A DNA stretch of 64,000 bases, taken from the NCBI GenBank assembly GCA_002104905.1, contig MCFE01000005.1:1-64000 (forward strand), in the 5' to 3' direction. Below the pieces are notes generated by a model. The model was not told where the DNA came from and did no database searches. It saw nothing but the letters and a program-made list of their open reading frames with translations. The stretch is from Basidiobolus meristosporus CBS 931.73. Its lineage: Eukaryota > Basidiobolomycota > Basidiobolomycetes > Basidiobolales > Basidiobolaceae. This document shows, piece by piece, positions 21,583-32,604 of the stretch (position 1 is the first letter of the stretch; every line of letters starts with the position of its first letter). The translations under genes and the position numbers were made by a program.

Positions 21583-22455
21583 TTAGAGGGCCTTGGTCTG
21601 GAAGCTGGCAGCATCGAAGTGCTTGACAGCACCCTTCAAGTCAATGTTCTCCTTGCCAATCAATTGTTCGTGGACTTGCTCAATAGACTTGAAGTACTTG
21701 ACAGTCTTCACGTGGAGCTCGTGAGTAGCATCCTCATCACACACAATCAAGGCGGAACGATGCAACTGAATGGCTGACACGGTCCACATGTGGTTCACTC
21801 CCTCCTCGATACACTTGGCCAAGGCAACAGCCTTCGACTGGCCAGTGATGATAAGCACGATCTCACGGGCGTCCATCACAGTGGCGACACCCACGGTCAA
21901 CGCAAGCTTGGGGACCTTGTTGACATCTCCGTCGAAGAAGCGTGCGTTGGCAAGGATGGTCTCGTAGGCAAGGGTCTTGACACGAGTGCGTGAGTGGAGC
22001 GAGGAGCCTGGCTCGTTGAAGGCAATGTGGCCATCAGGTCCGATACCACCGAGGAAGAGCTCGATTCCTCCAACTGAGCGGATCTTCTCCTCGTAGCGAA
22101 TGCACTCTGCCTCCAGGTCAGCGGCGTTTCCGTTCAAAATGTTGACGTTGTCAGGCTTGATGTCGATGTGAGAGAAAAGATGTCTCCACATGAAAGAGTG
22201 GTAGCTCTCGGGATGATCTCTGGGAAGACCGACGTACTCGTCCATGTTGAAGGAGATAACATGTTCGAAAGAAAGTTCACCAGCCTTGTAGAACTCGACC
22301 AAACGCTTGTAAACTTGAACAGGGGAACCACCAGTAGGGAGGCCGATGACGAAGGGCTTCTCGGCAGAGGGGTTGAACTCCAAGATACGACGCTTGATGT
22401 ACTCGGCAATGTACTTGCTGACATGATCAGCGTTGTCGCGAATGACTAATCTCAT
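21583..22455 (-). CDS. NAG1: Glucosamine-6-phosphate deaminase, copy 3
   Basis: Same reaction as copies 1 and 2; 290 residues, intronless, starting [12 protein letters not shown]. Active-site motifs [40 protein letters not shown] and GQSKAV are intact. From about 21687 to 22136 its DNA is nearly identical to copies 1 and 2. The N-terminal 70 codons (for example NPSAEKPF in place of NPTEERPF) and the last 35 codons ([20 protein letters not shown]) are clearly its own. It points toward the intron-bearing copy 4 and closes the cluster on the right. Confidence 0.96.
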   Translation of the reverse strand: MRLVIRDNADHVSKYIAEYIKRRILEFNPSAEKPFVIGLPTGGSPVQVYKRLVEFYKAGELSFEHVISFNMDEYVGLPRDHPESYHSFMWRHLFSHIDIKPDNVNILNGNAADLEAECIRYEEKIRSVGGIELFLGGIGPDGHIAFNEPGSSLHSRTRVKTLAYETILANARFFDGDVNKVPKLALTVGVATVMDAREIVLIITGQSKAVALAKCIEEGVNHMWTVSAIQLHRSALIVCDEDATHELHVKTVKYFKSIEQVHEQLIGKENIDLKGAVKHFDAASFQTKAL

Positions 22456-23480
22456 ACTTCGGTGATTGCAAGTGGAATGGCAGGTGTAATCCGAGAAGAT
22501 TCAACATTGGATGACTTTATAGTAAATCTGGTATTCAATCACCAATGAGTAATGAACTCGATCCATCCAATCATACCACTACTACACACATTTCTATTGC
22601 GTGTTCAATTGAGTAGTAGCAATTTCACCCATTAGACCATATTTAGAGACCACCTTCCTACCATCTTAAAACCATACAAATCAATCAACTCTCGCCCAAC
22701 AAACATTCTTTCGATCATTTTACGGCAACGACCTTCGAGCATCATTTCTTCGGTCTGAGCCACCTCATTGACCAATAAATAAGTCAACCACAATCTCATG
22801 GTATCTTTCGGGTATTCGAATTCTGATACCGGCAGCTTACCAATGCCGAGGTTAGAAATTCATCTGGCAGGTAACAGCCCAAAACCATCCTGATTATTCA
22901 TTATTAAGGAAGTGCATGCGGTAAAATTCAGGATACCCTTCACGTGTGCTCAGGCGGCTACTGATCTTAAAGTAACACCCATATATTTCCTAATTTGGTG
23001 AGCCAGATAGTTTCCGATCCATCCATTTGGAGCTGGATACTGAAGAATACGGATACCATCTGCTCCCAAACTAGTCATCCTCCCAGATGCATCGAGGCCA
23101 CAAGTTATTGGATTCTAGGTCTGGGAGATCCGCTTAGAGAGATCCGCTCCAACAGAGGTGAGGTTTACTTCCGTACCATCATCTCCGCACCCATGTACCA
23201 ATGGCCGTTCTGTCGTTTGAAGAGGTGAGGTGACTAGGTTAAGCATGGGTGGACCTTTCTATAACAAATTGTTGATGGTCAGCTGATTTTCTCTGCTTAT
23301 GTTGCCTATTTTTTTCCAAACCTGGAGGTTAAAATAAGCCATAAATGAAACTCACTAGAGGCTTCATGGAATTATGGACAGTGCCAGGCTTTTCTAGTGC
23401 AGGTTACTAAACCAATAAGAGCCCATTTATACGGTAGAAGCGTGGCCGTTTATTGCTGTGTATTTAAGATATATTTCTTG
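22456..23480. other. Intergenic region right of the GlcNAc cluster
   Basis: About 1 kb. A TATA-like TATAAAG for the minus-strand deaminase lies at 22515-22521. A 77-codon frame at 22995-23228 lacks any recognisable signature. No transporter or kinase of the GlcNAc pathway is present here. Confidence 0.55.
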
Positions 23481-23760
23481 TTAATGGTGTGAATTGTTAT
23501 CACCATGTCCATGACCGTGGGCATCCCAAGGATGTTGTAAACGCTGGAATAACAACACAAGTTCAATCACACTTGAGGATCCAGAGAGTCATTTGAAATA
23601 GTAGTGAACTTACCAGAGTCGTGAGTCCGTCTTGTTTGGCGCGGTACATCATGAAGAACCACATGGTGGCACCGAGGAGTTTGGCTGTGTATCTATGGAA
23701 GCGGCTAGCTTGAGGGGGGTTGAAAGCTCCCCAGTTAGCAGAGGAGTGCGTGCTGACCAT
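23481..23760 (-). CDS. Complex I accessory subunit NDUFB2-like
   Basis: Small inner-membrane subunit of mitochondrial NADH:ubiquinone oxidoreductase. Two exons (23614-23760 and 23481-23543) around a 70-nt intron give 69 residues. The family core is readable: SRFHRYTAKLLGATMWFFMM, then YRAKQDG, then LQHPWDAHG, corresponding to the GATMWFWxxYRxKxDG and HPWDH blocks of NDUFB2. The single membrane helix is the GATMWFFMM segment. The tail is His-rich (HGHGHGDNNSHH). The second exon has no ATG of its own and is identified by phase-0 joining. Confidence 0.8.
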
Positions 23761-24140
23761 GTTTCTTTAGTTTGGCACGGGGGAAATGAATTATGCTCTT
23801 GCCAACCTGGCGCGAAATGTTACTAGTGCATCGTCGATATCCAATTTGAGGGGCTCTACTCAGTCCAATGAAGAACCCATTCTGGGGTGATAGCTAGCCG
23901 TGGGGCTTTTGGTATTAGGTGACTAAAGGCTCGAGACAAAATCGATTAATTTTAATGATGTTTCGTCTATAGTTGTTTATCTTTCAACTAGAAACACACT
24001 TGGTCATTTTTGGGGCCTGTTAACAATATGTCTGGTTTATAGAAACTCGACGATCAAATGGTGTACATAAATGGAAATTATGTAAATACTGCACAATGGT
24101 GAAGGTATTAGATAAAATTATGTAAGTAGTTGGTATGAAG
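23761..24140. other. Short intergenic region
   Basis: About 380 bp forming the promoter of the NDUFB2-like gene and the 3' end of MOB1 (both on the minus strand). Nothing else seen. Confidence 0.5.
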
Positions 24141-25122
24141 TCATTGTTGAGTAGAATCGTCTTCAATGAAACCGACGATAAGCTCCCAAAGCGGAGCCAG
24201 CTCTTTCTTGTCAATCAGGTCGAATTCCCGCACAAAAAAGATGAAGTGCTTGAAGGAGGTGTTGAGATGAGCTTCTTCACCAAGGCCAACGACTTTTGTG
24301 AAGTGAGAATGATAGATATGGCCGTAAACTCGAAACAGTCGCTTGAAGATGTTTCGTACGGTCTGTGGGAAAGTTTTTGGAAAAGGAACACCTTTGTGTG
24401 ATATCTGGTTAGCGTACTGAAGCAGAGGCAAGGTTGATATGTTCATAGAGTACCAATCTTAGAGGGGAAAAGTGTTTCGTCGTCAATCTGGTTCTGAATC
24501 CAGTTCATAAGGTAGTCAACATACTCCGGCGCCGAAACTTTGATGGGTTTTTTGAATTGCTGTCCATCGGCCCAATGATACTCATATCTTATGCAACGTT
24601 GGGTCGGGAAGAGTTAAATAATCAACACATCAGATAAACATATTAGATGGGTTACCTTGGCCCAGCGGACATTATGGGACATTCTTCAGGAGTGCAAAAC
24701 TCGCTCAAAGTTCCGTACAACATGTTGACTTGGTTGAAGAAGTCAACGGCTGGTTTGAAGATCGGGTGTCAGAGAGTTGGTTCGGAGCAAAACTTGGTGC
24801 AAAACTATCCTTACTGTGTATCGCCAGCCATTCATCAGTATCTTCTCCTTCCGGAAGGATAACTGCTTGCTTCAGATTTCCAGAACCCAGGGTGGCTTCT
24901 GCGAATTTTTTGAGTTGATATTGTTTGGTTCCCTCTGCTATATCTTTTTTGGGTTTGAAGGTGGCATTCTTGTTTGCAGAGTTTCTAAGAAGCTTGGGTT
25001 AGGAGAAACAAGTCGCAAAATCACATTCGTAAGCTCAAATGAACCACTCTTTCAATAAAGTTGCAGATGAATATTCTGCACCCTCATTCTTTAGAGTATA
25101 CTCACAGCTTTAGGAAATTCAT
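24141..25122 (-). CDS. MOB1: MOB kinase activator, Mob1
   Basis: Mob1 binds and activates NDR/LATS kinases in mitotic exit and septation. Five exons (25106-25122, 24815-24984, 24656-24749, 24454-24587, 24141-24391) give 221 residues, against about 216 in human MOB1. Diagnostic blocks: [80 protein letters not shown] and HSHF...HLNTSFKHF. The Cys pair in EECP and the two His residues supply the zinc site. The first exon is only 17 nt (MNFLK plus two bases), and intron 1, at 121 nt, is twice the usual size, so the 5' end is the least sure part. Confidence 0.92.
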
Positions 25123-25416
25123 GGCTACTTCAAGTGGTGGTGATGTGCAGCTCAAGTAGTGGGTGATGTTTAGGCCTGAAAACACCGGTGTTTATTTCAA
25201 ATCCGAATACAGTATACGAGATTAAATTTGGCCAATTACCAATTGGCATTTCTGTACATACTATCTCTGTCGTACTCCATTCACATTGTTCATATGGAGC
25301 TTACTGGTTTATTGTAAAAGAAGCGTTATGTAAATCGGGGATATCTGGGGAGTATCCTGGCTTGTGGGAATTTGAGTCAAGTTCCAAACCTTATATACAA
25401 TTCAACGTGCTGGCAC
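25123..25416. other. MOB1 promoter and HOB3 3' end
   Basis: About 290 bp between two minus-strand genes. No further feature seen. Confidence 0.4.
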
Positions 25417-26623
25417 TCAATTCAGCCCACAAATAGTGAGGTCTCTTAACTGGGCCATTATGTCGTCCACTTTCCCCTGGACTTGGTGCTGCATCATGTC
25501 AGGTTGGAAATCTGTACTAATACTTTCGAATCTAGCCTGAGCTTCCTGGGCAAACTTCAGCTGTGACTTCACTAGTGCACTGAACGACGAATCCAGCATT
25601 GCAATCCGTAAGTCGGCCACCTTAGGCATTTGTTCTATCAACTGTCGGTTGATATTTTCGTAGATTTCTTGAGCCTTTGTAGCTGATGCTTCTGCCTGTA
25701 AATGGAGTGTATGAGTATGGCAGTTGTGCTAAACGCTACTATAAATACGCTGCATACATGGGATAACTTGTCCGAATCGCCCTTCTCGTGTACTTTACGC
25801 ACTTTGGCTCGGTGAGCATCGTAGTCGAGAAGTTTGCGTCCTCGCTTTTTAATCGTCTCGTTGATTTTCGGGAAATACTCGCGATATTGGTTCAACGGAT
25901 CCAGAACAGTCTTGTTCATATTTTCGGCCTGTAGTAGCTGCATTATTAAACGAGAAAGGCTGAGTCCTGTACGTAACTATGTACTAACCAGGTCAACATG
26001 ACTTTCTTCCAAGTCAAATACTACCCCCATATACTTGCGTCCATATGCAGATAACTCCCCGCCTTCATCGTAGAATAGATTGATAGCGCGTGCAACCTCC
26101 ACATGACCAATTGCCAAATCTTTAATACCAAAGTGAGAAAGGTTTTTAACGCGAGTTATGCCCTGAGAACGGAAGAAACGTTTACGTACTTCTTATCGAC
26201 TCTATATATTCCTTCGCATGTTTGTGAAGGTCTTCAGTATTTTGTTCTAGGCTAATAAGAATTCAGTACGGGGCAATCAGCCAAGTGGCTCTATCTGAAT
26301 AACATAAAGAGCCAATTACGTTCTTAGCCTATGCTCTTGCTCATCGAAAGTTCTATCTACCTAGAGGTAAAGCAGTCAATTAAGAAGCATAAGCCCGAAG
26401 ATCTGCCAAACGGAGCTTACAGTTTTTTCGATAGCACCAGTCTTTTGCTTAAGCTAAAAGCAAATCCTCAGTAAAAGGGGGAACTTCATCATCTCGACCA
26501 CAACTGAAACCTACCGAAGTCCCTGCTCGATCTACAGCTTTTTTGAAACCAGACCTGTAGAGTGGTTTTCTTTAAACTCTGAAGCTTGTTAAGGTTCGAG
26601 CCTAAGCGTACATACCAGCTCAT
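25417..26623 (-). CDS. HOB3: BAR-domain protein, Hob3/Rvs161 type
   Basis: Membrane-curving N-BAR protein of endocytosis and actin-patch function. It is built from about eight exons. Exon 1 is 8 nt (26616-26623), and exon 2 (26515-26554) gives MSWSGFKKAVDRAGTS. LKQKTGAIEKT and VDRTFDEQEHRLRT follow, then LEQNTEDLHKHAKEYIES, the long BAR helix through ARAINLFYDEGGELSAYG, NKTVLDPLNQYREYFPKINE and KRGRKLLDYDAHRAKVRK. The last exon ends AQLRDLTICGLN, the C-terminal signature of Hob3/Rvs161 (which lacks an SH3 domain). The 71-nt intron within the central helix was chosen because it restores gap-free alignment to the family. Some internal exon edges are tentative. Confidence 0.88.
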
Positions 26624-27004
26624 CCTCTTTGGCACTTTTGGTCAGTCACGAAGTATTGGTACAAACGAATATAGGCGATTTAACATCAATATGAGTCGTA
26701 ATTTTACAATTGATGAAATTGAATGAATCAAGTGTCTGACTTGCATAGATTTACATCAGCACGAAAAGGTTAAAATGAGAATTCAATAATCCAACACCAA
26801 GACTAGGTGTATTTAGAATAGATTTGTCAAATGCATAGAATAAATGAAAGGGATGAGGAGCGAAATTTCAATTGATTCAATAGGATCATGACACAGAATA
26901 CAACACGGCAAATAATTCAGGAATTGTCTGGCCATTGAAGTTAACTGATATAATTCCAGATTAAAGCATCCCATATTCTCACTTAGTGACAGAACCTCCT
27001 GGAA
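26624..27004. other. Divergent promoter, HOB3 and CABLES-like gene
   Basis: About 380 bp of AT-rich DNA between divergently transcribed genes. No further feature seen. Confidence 0.5.
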
Positions 27005-29053
27005 ATGGTACAAGAGAACGGTGACAATGTGCAAATCAAGCGGCAGGCCGCATTTAACTTCCTGTCTTCCATTAACCTTGGGAAAGAGAAGAATTCAAAA
27101 CCAATCAGCACAGAAAACGACCTCGAATTGACGGATTTTTCCTATTCCGAACCTAACGAAGCTAACGTTGATTTATCGTGTACTGAGATCGAACCAGACC
27201 CTCCAGACATAACTGGGGAAAGAGTTTCTCGTCGAATACCAAACGAGGAGAGCTCTGGCGAGCTAAAAAAGAGGCCTACCTATAAACGGCAATACACGGT
27301 GAAAGATCGCAAGGCTGCGGATTTTTTGTCGAACATTAGCTTAAGAGCCTCAGATTCAGCGTCTATAGTTTCGGAATCTTTGCCAAACGAAAAGCAAACC
27401 TCGGATGGAGTGGGTAGAAGTCTTTCGACTCGCCGTCACTCGAATGCTGCTGCGGTCAATAATGGATCTCAAGGTGCAACTCAAAAAGCATTAGCCTATC
27501 AATCTGCAACTGTTTTTAAAGTGTTCCACTTTAGGCTTAACGATACACCAAACCCTTCCGGATAACCTAGAGCATTCGAATGACCACCACGTGTCTACCT
27601 CATATCGTTCTGAAGCGATGACCATGCAGTCTCCCAATCCTGCTTACACTGTGCACAGTGGAAAATTTTCACCCAGTCAGACGGCCATAGCAGATGTTCA
27701 AAACTCTAGATTGATTCTAACAACACCTTCGGTTAGTAGCCGATTCATCGTGCTCGAGAAACGCCTCTCTTGCTAAGCCCTTCCCCATAGACACCTTTCA
27801 TGGTCTTTTCTGTGTTGAAATATTATGATGAGAAAACTCGACAGCGTCGCCGTAAGAAATTCCACAACATTTCTTTGTAAGTTCACTCTGCTTTGCTTTG
27901 CTATATTCCGGCTATTTCTAAACCACATGGGATGCAGTGACAAGATAACTGGTATGAGCGAAAATTTAAAGAAAAAGAAGGTAACTGGATCCAATCATTC
28001 AAATCTAGGCTATGTAGCTAACTTTCTTCCCGCAAAGGCCGAATCTTACGCGCACTTGCTGGTGCCGAGCTACAGCCTTGAGTAAGTGCTGTAGTTGTAC
28101 ACGTAAATGTCAAACAATGCCTTACAGATGTTGGTTTTGCAGCAATGAGGCCAACGAGGAATCCGATTACGACCCTTATTTCCTTGATGATCCAGATCTA
28201 AAAACCGGAACACGGCGTACTGTTATCAGTTTGCCAGGATTTATGGTCGGCCAATCCATCTTTTATTAGCAGCTCTACTGAGATGAATGCTAATCGTTGC
28301 ATCGTAGGGGTCCATCATTCAATTCACCAAACCAGCGGAGCTTAAAAAAGAAATCAACGACCATTTTAGACAAACCCATCCCACTGTGGATTCGGAGTTG
28401 ACTCTCAGTAAGATTCGAAGTTTGAAAAACAAGCTCGTGACCATTGCCAAGCACCAGGTTCAACCCAGTAATCCCGATTTCATCATCAAGTTGTTTACCT
28501 TACCTGTTCGTAGGATCTTGAGATCTCAACTGTTGCGAACGCCTACGCGTATTTTGAAAAGCTAGTTTTAAAAGTAAGTGACCAACTGAACTGGCCTCAC
28601 CCATAAATCCCAGCTATTAACCACCAACCTGTAGAACTACGTCAAAAGGGATAACAGGAGATTGATTGCTGGTGTGTGTTTGTTCCTGGCGACAAAGGCT
28701 AACGAGCCAAAAGAGCGCGATTATTTGTCTTTGTTAGAGGTAAGAGCATCCAACTATGTAACCACCTCGCAAGGTTGTACTCATGCTGCTGTATCAGAGT
28801 GTGAATCGAGTTCTAGAGGTTACTCCCAAAGAGCTTCGAGAGCAGGAGTTTGCAGTATTTACTGCCCTAGATTTCAATCTGTACCTTCCTCGTAACGATT
28901 TTATGGCCCATTTCGAAAGAATTTTTAATCAACTAGGTAACTCCCCCCAACACCACCTTCCTACAACCCCCCTATATTAACCTCCGCATTGCTCCAGACT
29001 ACAACAACGTGCAAGACTACCTAGGTGAAAATCTATTTTTTGTGGCCGATTGA
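27005..29053 (+). CDS. CABLES-like cyclin-fold protein
   Basis: Homologue of animal CABLES1/2, adaptors that bridge Cdk5/Cdk2 and Abl-type kinases. Ten exons (27005-27473, 27535-27731, 27791-27876, 27938-28081, 28143-28245, 28308-28457, 28514-28573, 28635-28739, 28798-28936, 28998-29053) keep frame throughout and give 502 residues. The N-terminus has two copies of the CABLES motif: RQAAFNFLSSINL and RKAADFLSNISL. Later come MVFSVLKYYDEKT, ESYAHLLVPSYSLE and DYDPYFLDDPDLKTGTRRTV. The cyclin box spans LTLSKIRSLKNKL, ANAYAYFEKLVLK, RRLIAGVCLFLATKAN and REQEFAVFTALDFNLYLPRN. The order and spacing of these blocks are those of CABLES. The fungal kinase partner is unknown. Confidence 0.9.
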
Positions 29054-29427
29054 TCCCTCAAAGCAACGGTTGCAATATCTGTAGTATATATTTCGTGACA
29101 TCAGCTTTAGCTGTATGTTTTAATTTCAACTCGAGTCCCAATTCTCACACCTATCGTCTTGGACATCACCATCGCTGTCGAGATATGATACATCTGTATG
29201 CTGTATTCGCTGTCTATTCTTGAATAGTTTGACTAGAATAAAAAATGAATCAAGCATTATCGAGCTGGTTGATTATTCACACAAAATCCAAGAAGCGCCG
29301 GACGGCCAATAGGACGCGACTACCTGGAAATTACGAAACGATGGATGATAAATAATGGTGGCTGCAGCGCGTGCTTAGCCTTGTAGTGAAATTAATTTCT
29401 TCTTCGACCCACTTTTAGTTAATCTCG
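29054..29427. other. Intergenic region before EDC3
   Basis: About 370 bp with an AATAAAAAA signal near 29237 ending the CABLES-like transcript. Nothing else seen. Confidence 0.5.
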
Positions 29428-32166
29428 ATGACAGAAGCATTCATAGGTTTGAGAGTAAAGGTCAGCTTGTCTGAAAATTTCACTCTTGAAGGTCTTGTAT
29501 CCAGTATAGATCAGAAGACGCAATACCTGACTTTAACAAATGGTACCGATCGCTGAGTTTGCCCATTTCCAGCAGAATTTTCACTAACGGTCTTTCTGTT
29601 TTGTTAAGTGTTATTGTTCTCGAATGGCACCCAACAACATTTCCCAACCTACGGTGTGGCTGGCCCAGATATTAAGGATCTTCAAATCCTACCTTCCCAA
29701 GCACCACCTCCGCAGCCCCAATTTCAGGCTCAACCACAACATCCAGTACAAAACAATCTCCCTCCAAAACCTTTGCCCAATAATAACTTGACTGCGACAT
29801 CTCGTAACGCATACCCAACCAGTATGGGCTCACCTTCCCCTTTGAACGGTTCTCAGTATTCCCCTCAAGCGTACATCACACCGTCCCAAGTAGCCCCACC
29901 TAATGTTGCATCAAGTCAAGCTACTCTTCGTCAAAATCCGGAGCAGAATCAGTCTAGCGTCAATAGAAAGCCAAAGGAGCAGAGGCAACAAAAGCAAGCG
30001 CCAACCCAAATCCCTGGAAAATATCAAGAGCAGACACTTTCCCCATCTTCCCAATCACAAACATCAAGTAATTACAACAATGCTGTGCAAACCCAAGCCA
30101 AAGCTCCGTATATAGACCCTGCCATTGTATCAGTATGTAGATTGTATTGAATCTTGCGCACGATATTTAATTGACGTCTTGCATACTATCAAGTTTACCC
30201 AGCCAACCCCATCCGCTGTCAGCTCGGCTCCATCTCAAGAATCGCATAGAACAGCATCTGGGTAATTCCAAGTAGTACCCAACTGGTGTTTTTTTCCGCT
30301 CGACTAAACCACATTCTTTCTAACAGACCCAAGAAACCAAAGCAGCCCAGCTATTCGGTAATAAAAAGTCAATGCAACCAGAGAATCTTCATGTTCCTGT
30401 CAACTCAACTCCTCTTTTAGGGAACACCAACTTCGTTTATTCCACCACCTATCATCGAGCTCTCGATTGATGATAAAGCGGATATTTGCCTGGATTATCA
30501 GAGTTTACGCTCAGATACCGAGAGCCAATTGATAATGGATTCGGATGCATTAGATTCCGATCAGCCTCACAACATTTACATGTCGAGCAAGAGCAAAAAA
30601 TCCAAACCTAAAGCAGGAAAGCAGAAGCCGCCTCCATCCCCCAACAAAGGTAGGCCGAGTTGAAGTACACGTTGAACATTGTACAGGACTAATTGTGTCA
30701 TGCAGGTCTTAGAAACTCAAAGTACCCTCGTTCCCCCGGAAAGACCATCAATGGGTGGGCTTCTGAAAATGTCAATGACTACAAAAGACAGGAATTCGAT
30801 TTTCAACATAACTTGGGCTTATTTGACAAGAAGAAGGTTTTTGCCGAAATCAAGGTAGGCGCACAATATAATGAATTGACTACGTCAATCACAATCTCAT
30901 ACTGTGGTCGAATAGGAATCGGATTCCACGGATCCTGACGGCCTTCTAGTGAACATCAACCGCAATACTGGTTACAAACCCACCCGTGCAGCGCCCCAAA
31001 ACTACGGCCCTCTCGAGAATGTTTTAGAGAGATCAAGAAAGCAAAAGTACTACGAAGACGATGATGAGATGGACGAGGAAGACAACGAAACCGCAAACGA
31101 AGAGTCTGACCTAGATACCTGGAAGAAGAATCAAGAGCCTATTGTGTCCATTCGGACTTTGACCGGGATTACCTGTCCGTTTGTCTCCAAGGCTCAAATG
31201 ACCGAAATAGAGAAAATTGCCGGTTGGTATTCTTCGCAGCATCCTTCTTAGTAGTAGTAGACTAATCAGATTATTCGCAGCCACTGAAACTGGCCCATCT
31301 GAAGACCAGATCATCGAGAATGCCGGTAGAAGTACCGCTATTATGTGTCTAAAGGCATTAGGTTTGTAGATCGCACATATGTATCAGTGAGCTTTCATTC
31401 ATGTTGCCGGAACTTAGGTGGATCTCGTCGTATTCAGCCAAATAATCACAACGATGCACCGTTGGTGGTTATTCTTGCCGGAAACACGAAGACCGGTGCT
31501 TATGGGCTGAGCGCAGCCAGACATTTGACGAACCATGGATGTGAGGTCATTGTGTGCGTTGCCGGAAAAGATAGAGACGTAATCAAAAGTGTGGCCGTAC
31601 AGTCCAAATATCTCAAAGTTAGCGGTGGCAATATCGTCAAGAGTGCAGCCGGTAAGTGGCCAAATTCGGTATCTTAGTCGCCAGCGAAGCCAATTTCTTA
31701 AACTTGTACGATTGTTAGAACTTCCGGAACCATATACCACACCTGTAGACTTGATTGTTGACGCACTGCTCGGATATCAACCATCCGCCAGGGATTCCGA
31801 TCACGACTACGATTTGGCTTTCATTGGGGATTTGATTGACTGGGCCAACGACAACAAGGCGCCCGTACTCTCTCTAGATATGCCTAGTGGGTTCAAAGGT
31901 AAATGATGGTGCTTGTGCGCATTTTATTTTCGAACTGTATACCGAATTCATAATTTGTAGGCCAGTTCAACAGCGGCAACGCAATTCGCCCTAAATGGAC
32001 CCTCTGCCTCGGTGCACCTCGTCAAGGCCTAAAGAGTCGCAATATGACTGGAGAAATCTTCTTGGCCGACATTGGCATTCCGCGTATCCTGTACAAGAAG
32101 GTTGGGGTGCGTGGGTGGAGAATGCCCTGGGGAGCTGACTATCTGATCGGCTTAGAGTATGCGTAG
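29428..32166 (+). CDS. EDC3: Enhancer of mRNA decapping 3
   Basis: P-body scaffold that binds Dcp2 and Dhh1 and stimulates mRNA decapping. The N-terminal LSm domain starts MTEAFIGLRVKVSLSENF and, after a short intron (29543-29608), continues LTNVLLFSNGTQQHFPTYGV then PDIKDLQIL. A long Gln/Pro-rich linker follows. The FDF region includes EFDFQHNLGLFDKKKVF. The C-terminal YjeF_N (Rossmann-like) domain runs from CPFVSKAQMTEIEKIA through PSEDQIIENAGRSTAIMCL, VILAGNTKTGAYGLSAARHL, DLIVDALLGYQPSARDSD, APVLSLDMPSGF and PKWTLCLGAPRQGL to the end GADYLIGLEYA. Domain order is exactly that of Edc3. At least eight introns interrupt it; not every junction was fixed. Confidence 0.92.
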
Positions 32167-32604
32167 ACTAGTCGCGGCTCCGTCGTTACTTCATTCTACA
32201 TACAATGCGACGATCGTTGATCCTTCTTCTAAGCAAATACGTGTCGCGCCACTTATCATAAATCGTGTACGAGGTATGGCTCGATGGCATTCAGTATTTT
32301 GTATTCTTAAAGTTCCTTTTAAAACTTCTATGCATATTTCAATCCTTCAAAAATAAATTCTGTTTCTTGTTAATGTTTCATAATCCACTACGACCGCTTT
32401 CGAAACCAGCATCTTAAACAAACGGGAAACCAGAGTTGAATTGGCGGTTCGGAGAAATTGGCCCGCTGCATCATAAATACTGTGACTTCGAGATGAGCGA
32501 ATCCTAGCCAACACCCTTGGTTGATTGACCAAATTCACATTTCGATTGGATTTATCGATAGGCCTTCACCGCTCCCTCGGATTGTTCAAGCTATCACCAT
32601 AAGG
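32167..32604. other. Intergenic region before the tyrosinase-like gene
   Basis: About 440 bp with no recognised element. The frame extension of the next ORF upstream of 32605 (from 32521) is probably leader. Confidence 0.5.

Noticed and set aside
5277-22449. Antisense ORFs repeated inside the deaminase copies
   Set aside because: Same cause: shadows of a conserved, biased coding strand. They are absent or different in the diverged copy 4.
26590-26602. GGTTCGAGCC, resembling a tRNA B box
   Set aside because: It sits in the first intron of the HOB3 gene with no A box or cloverleaf around it.
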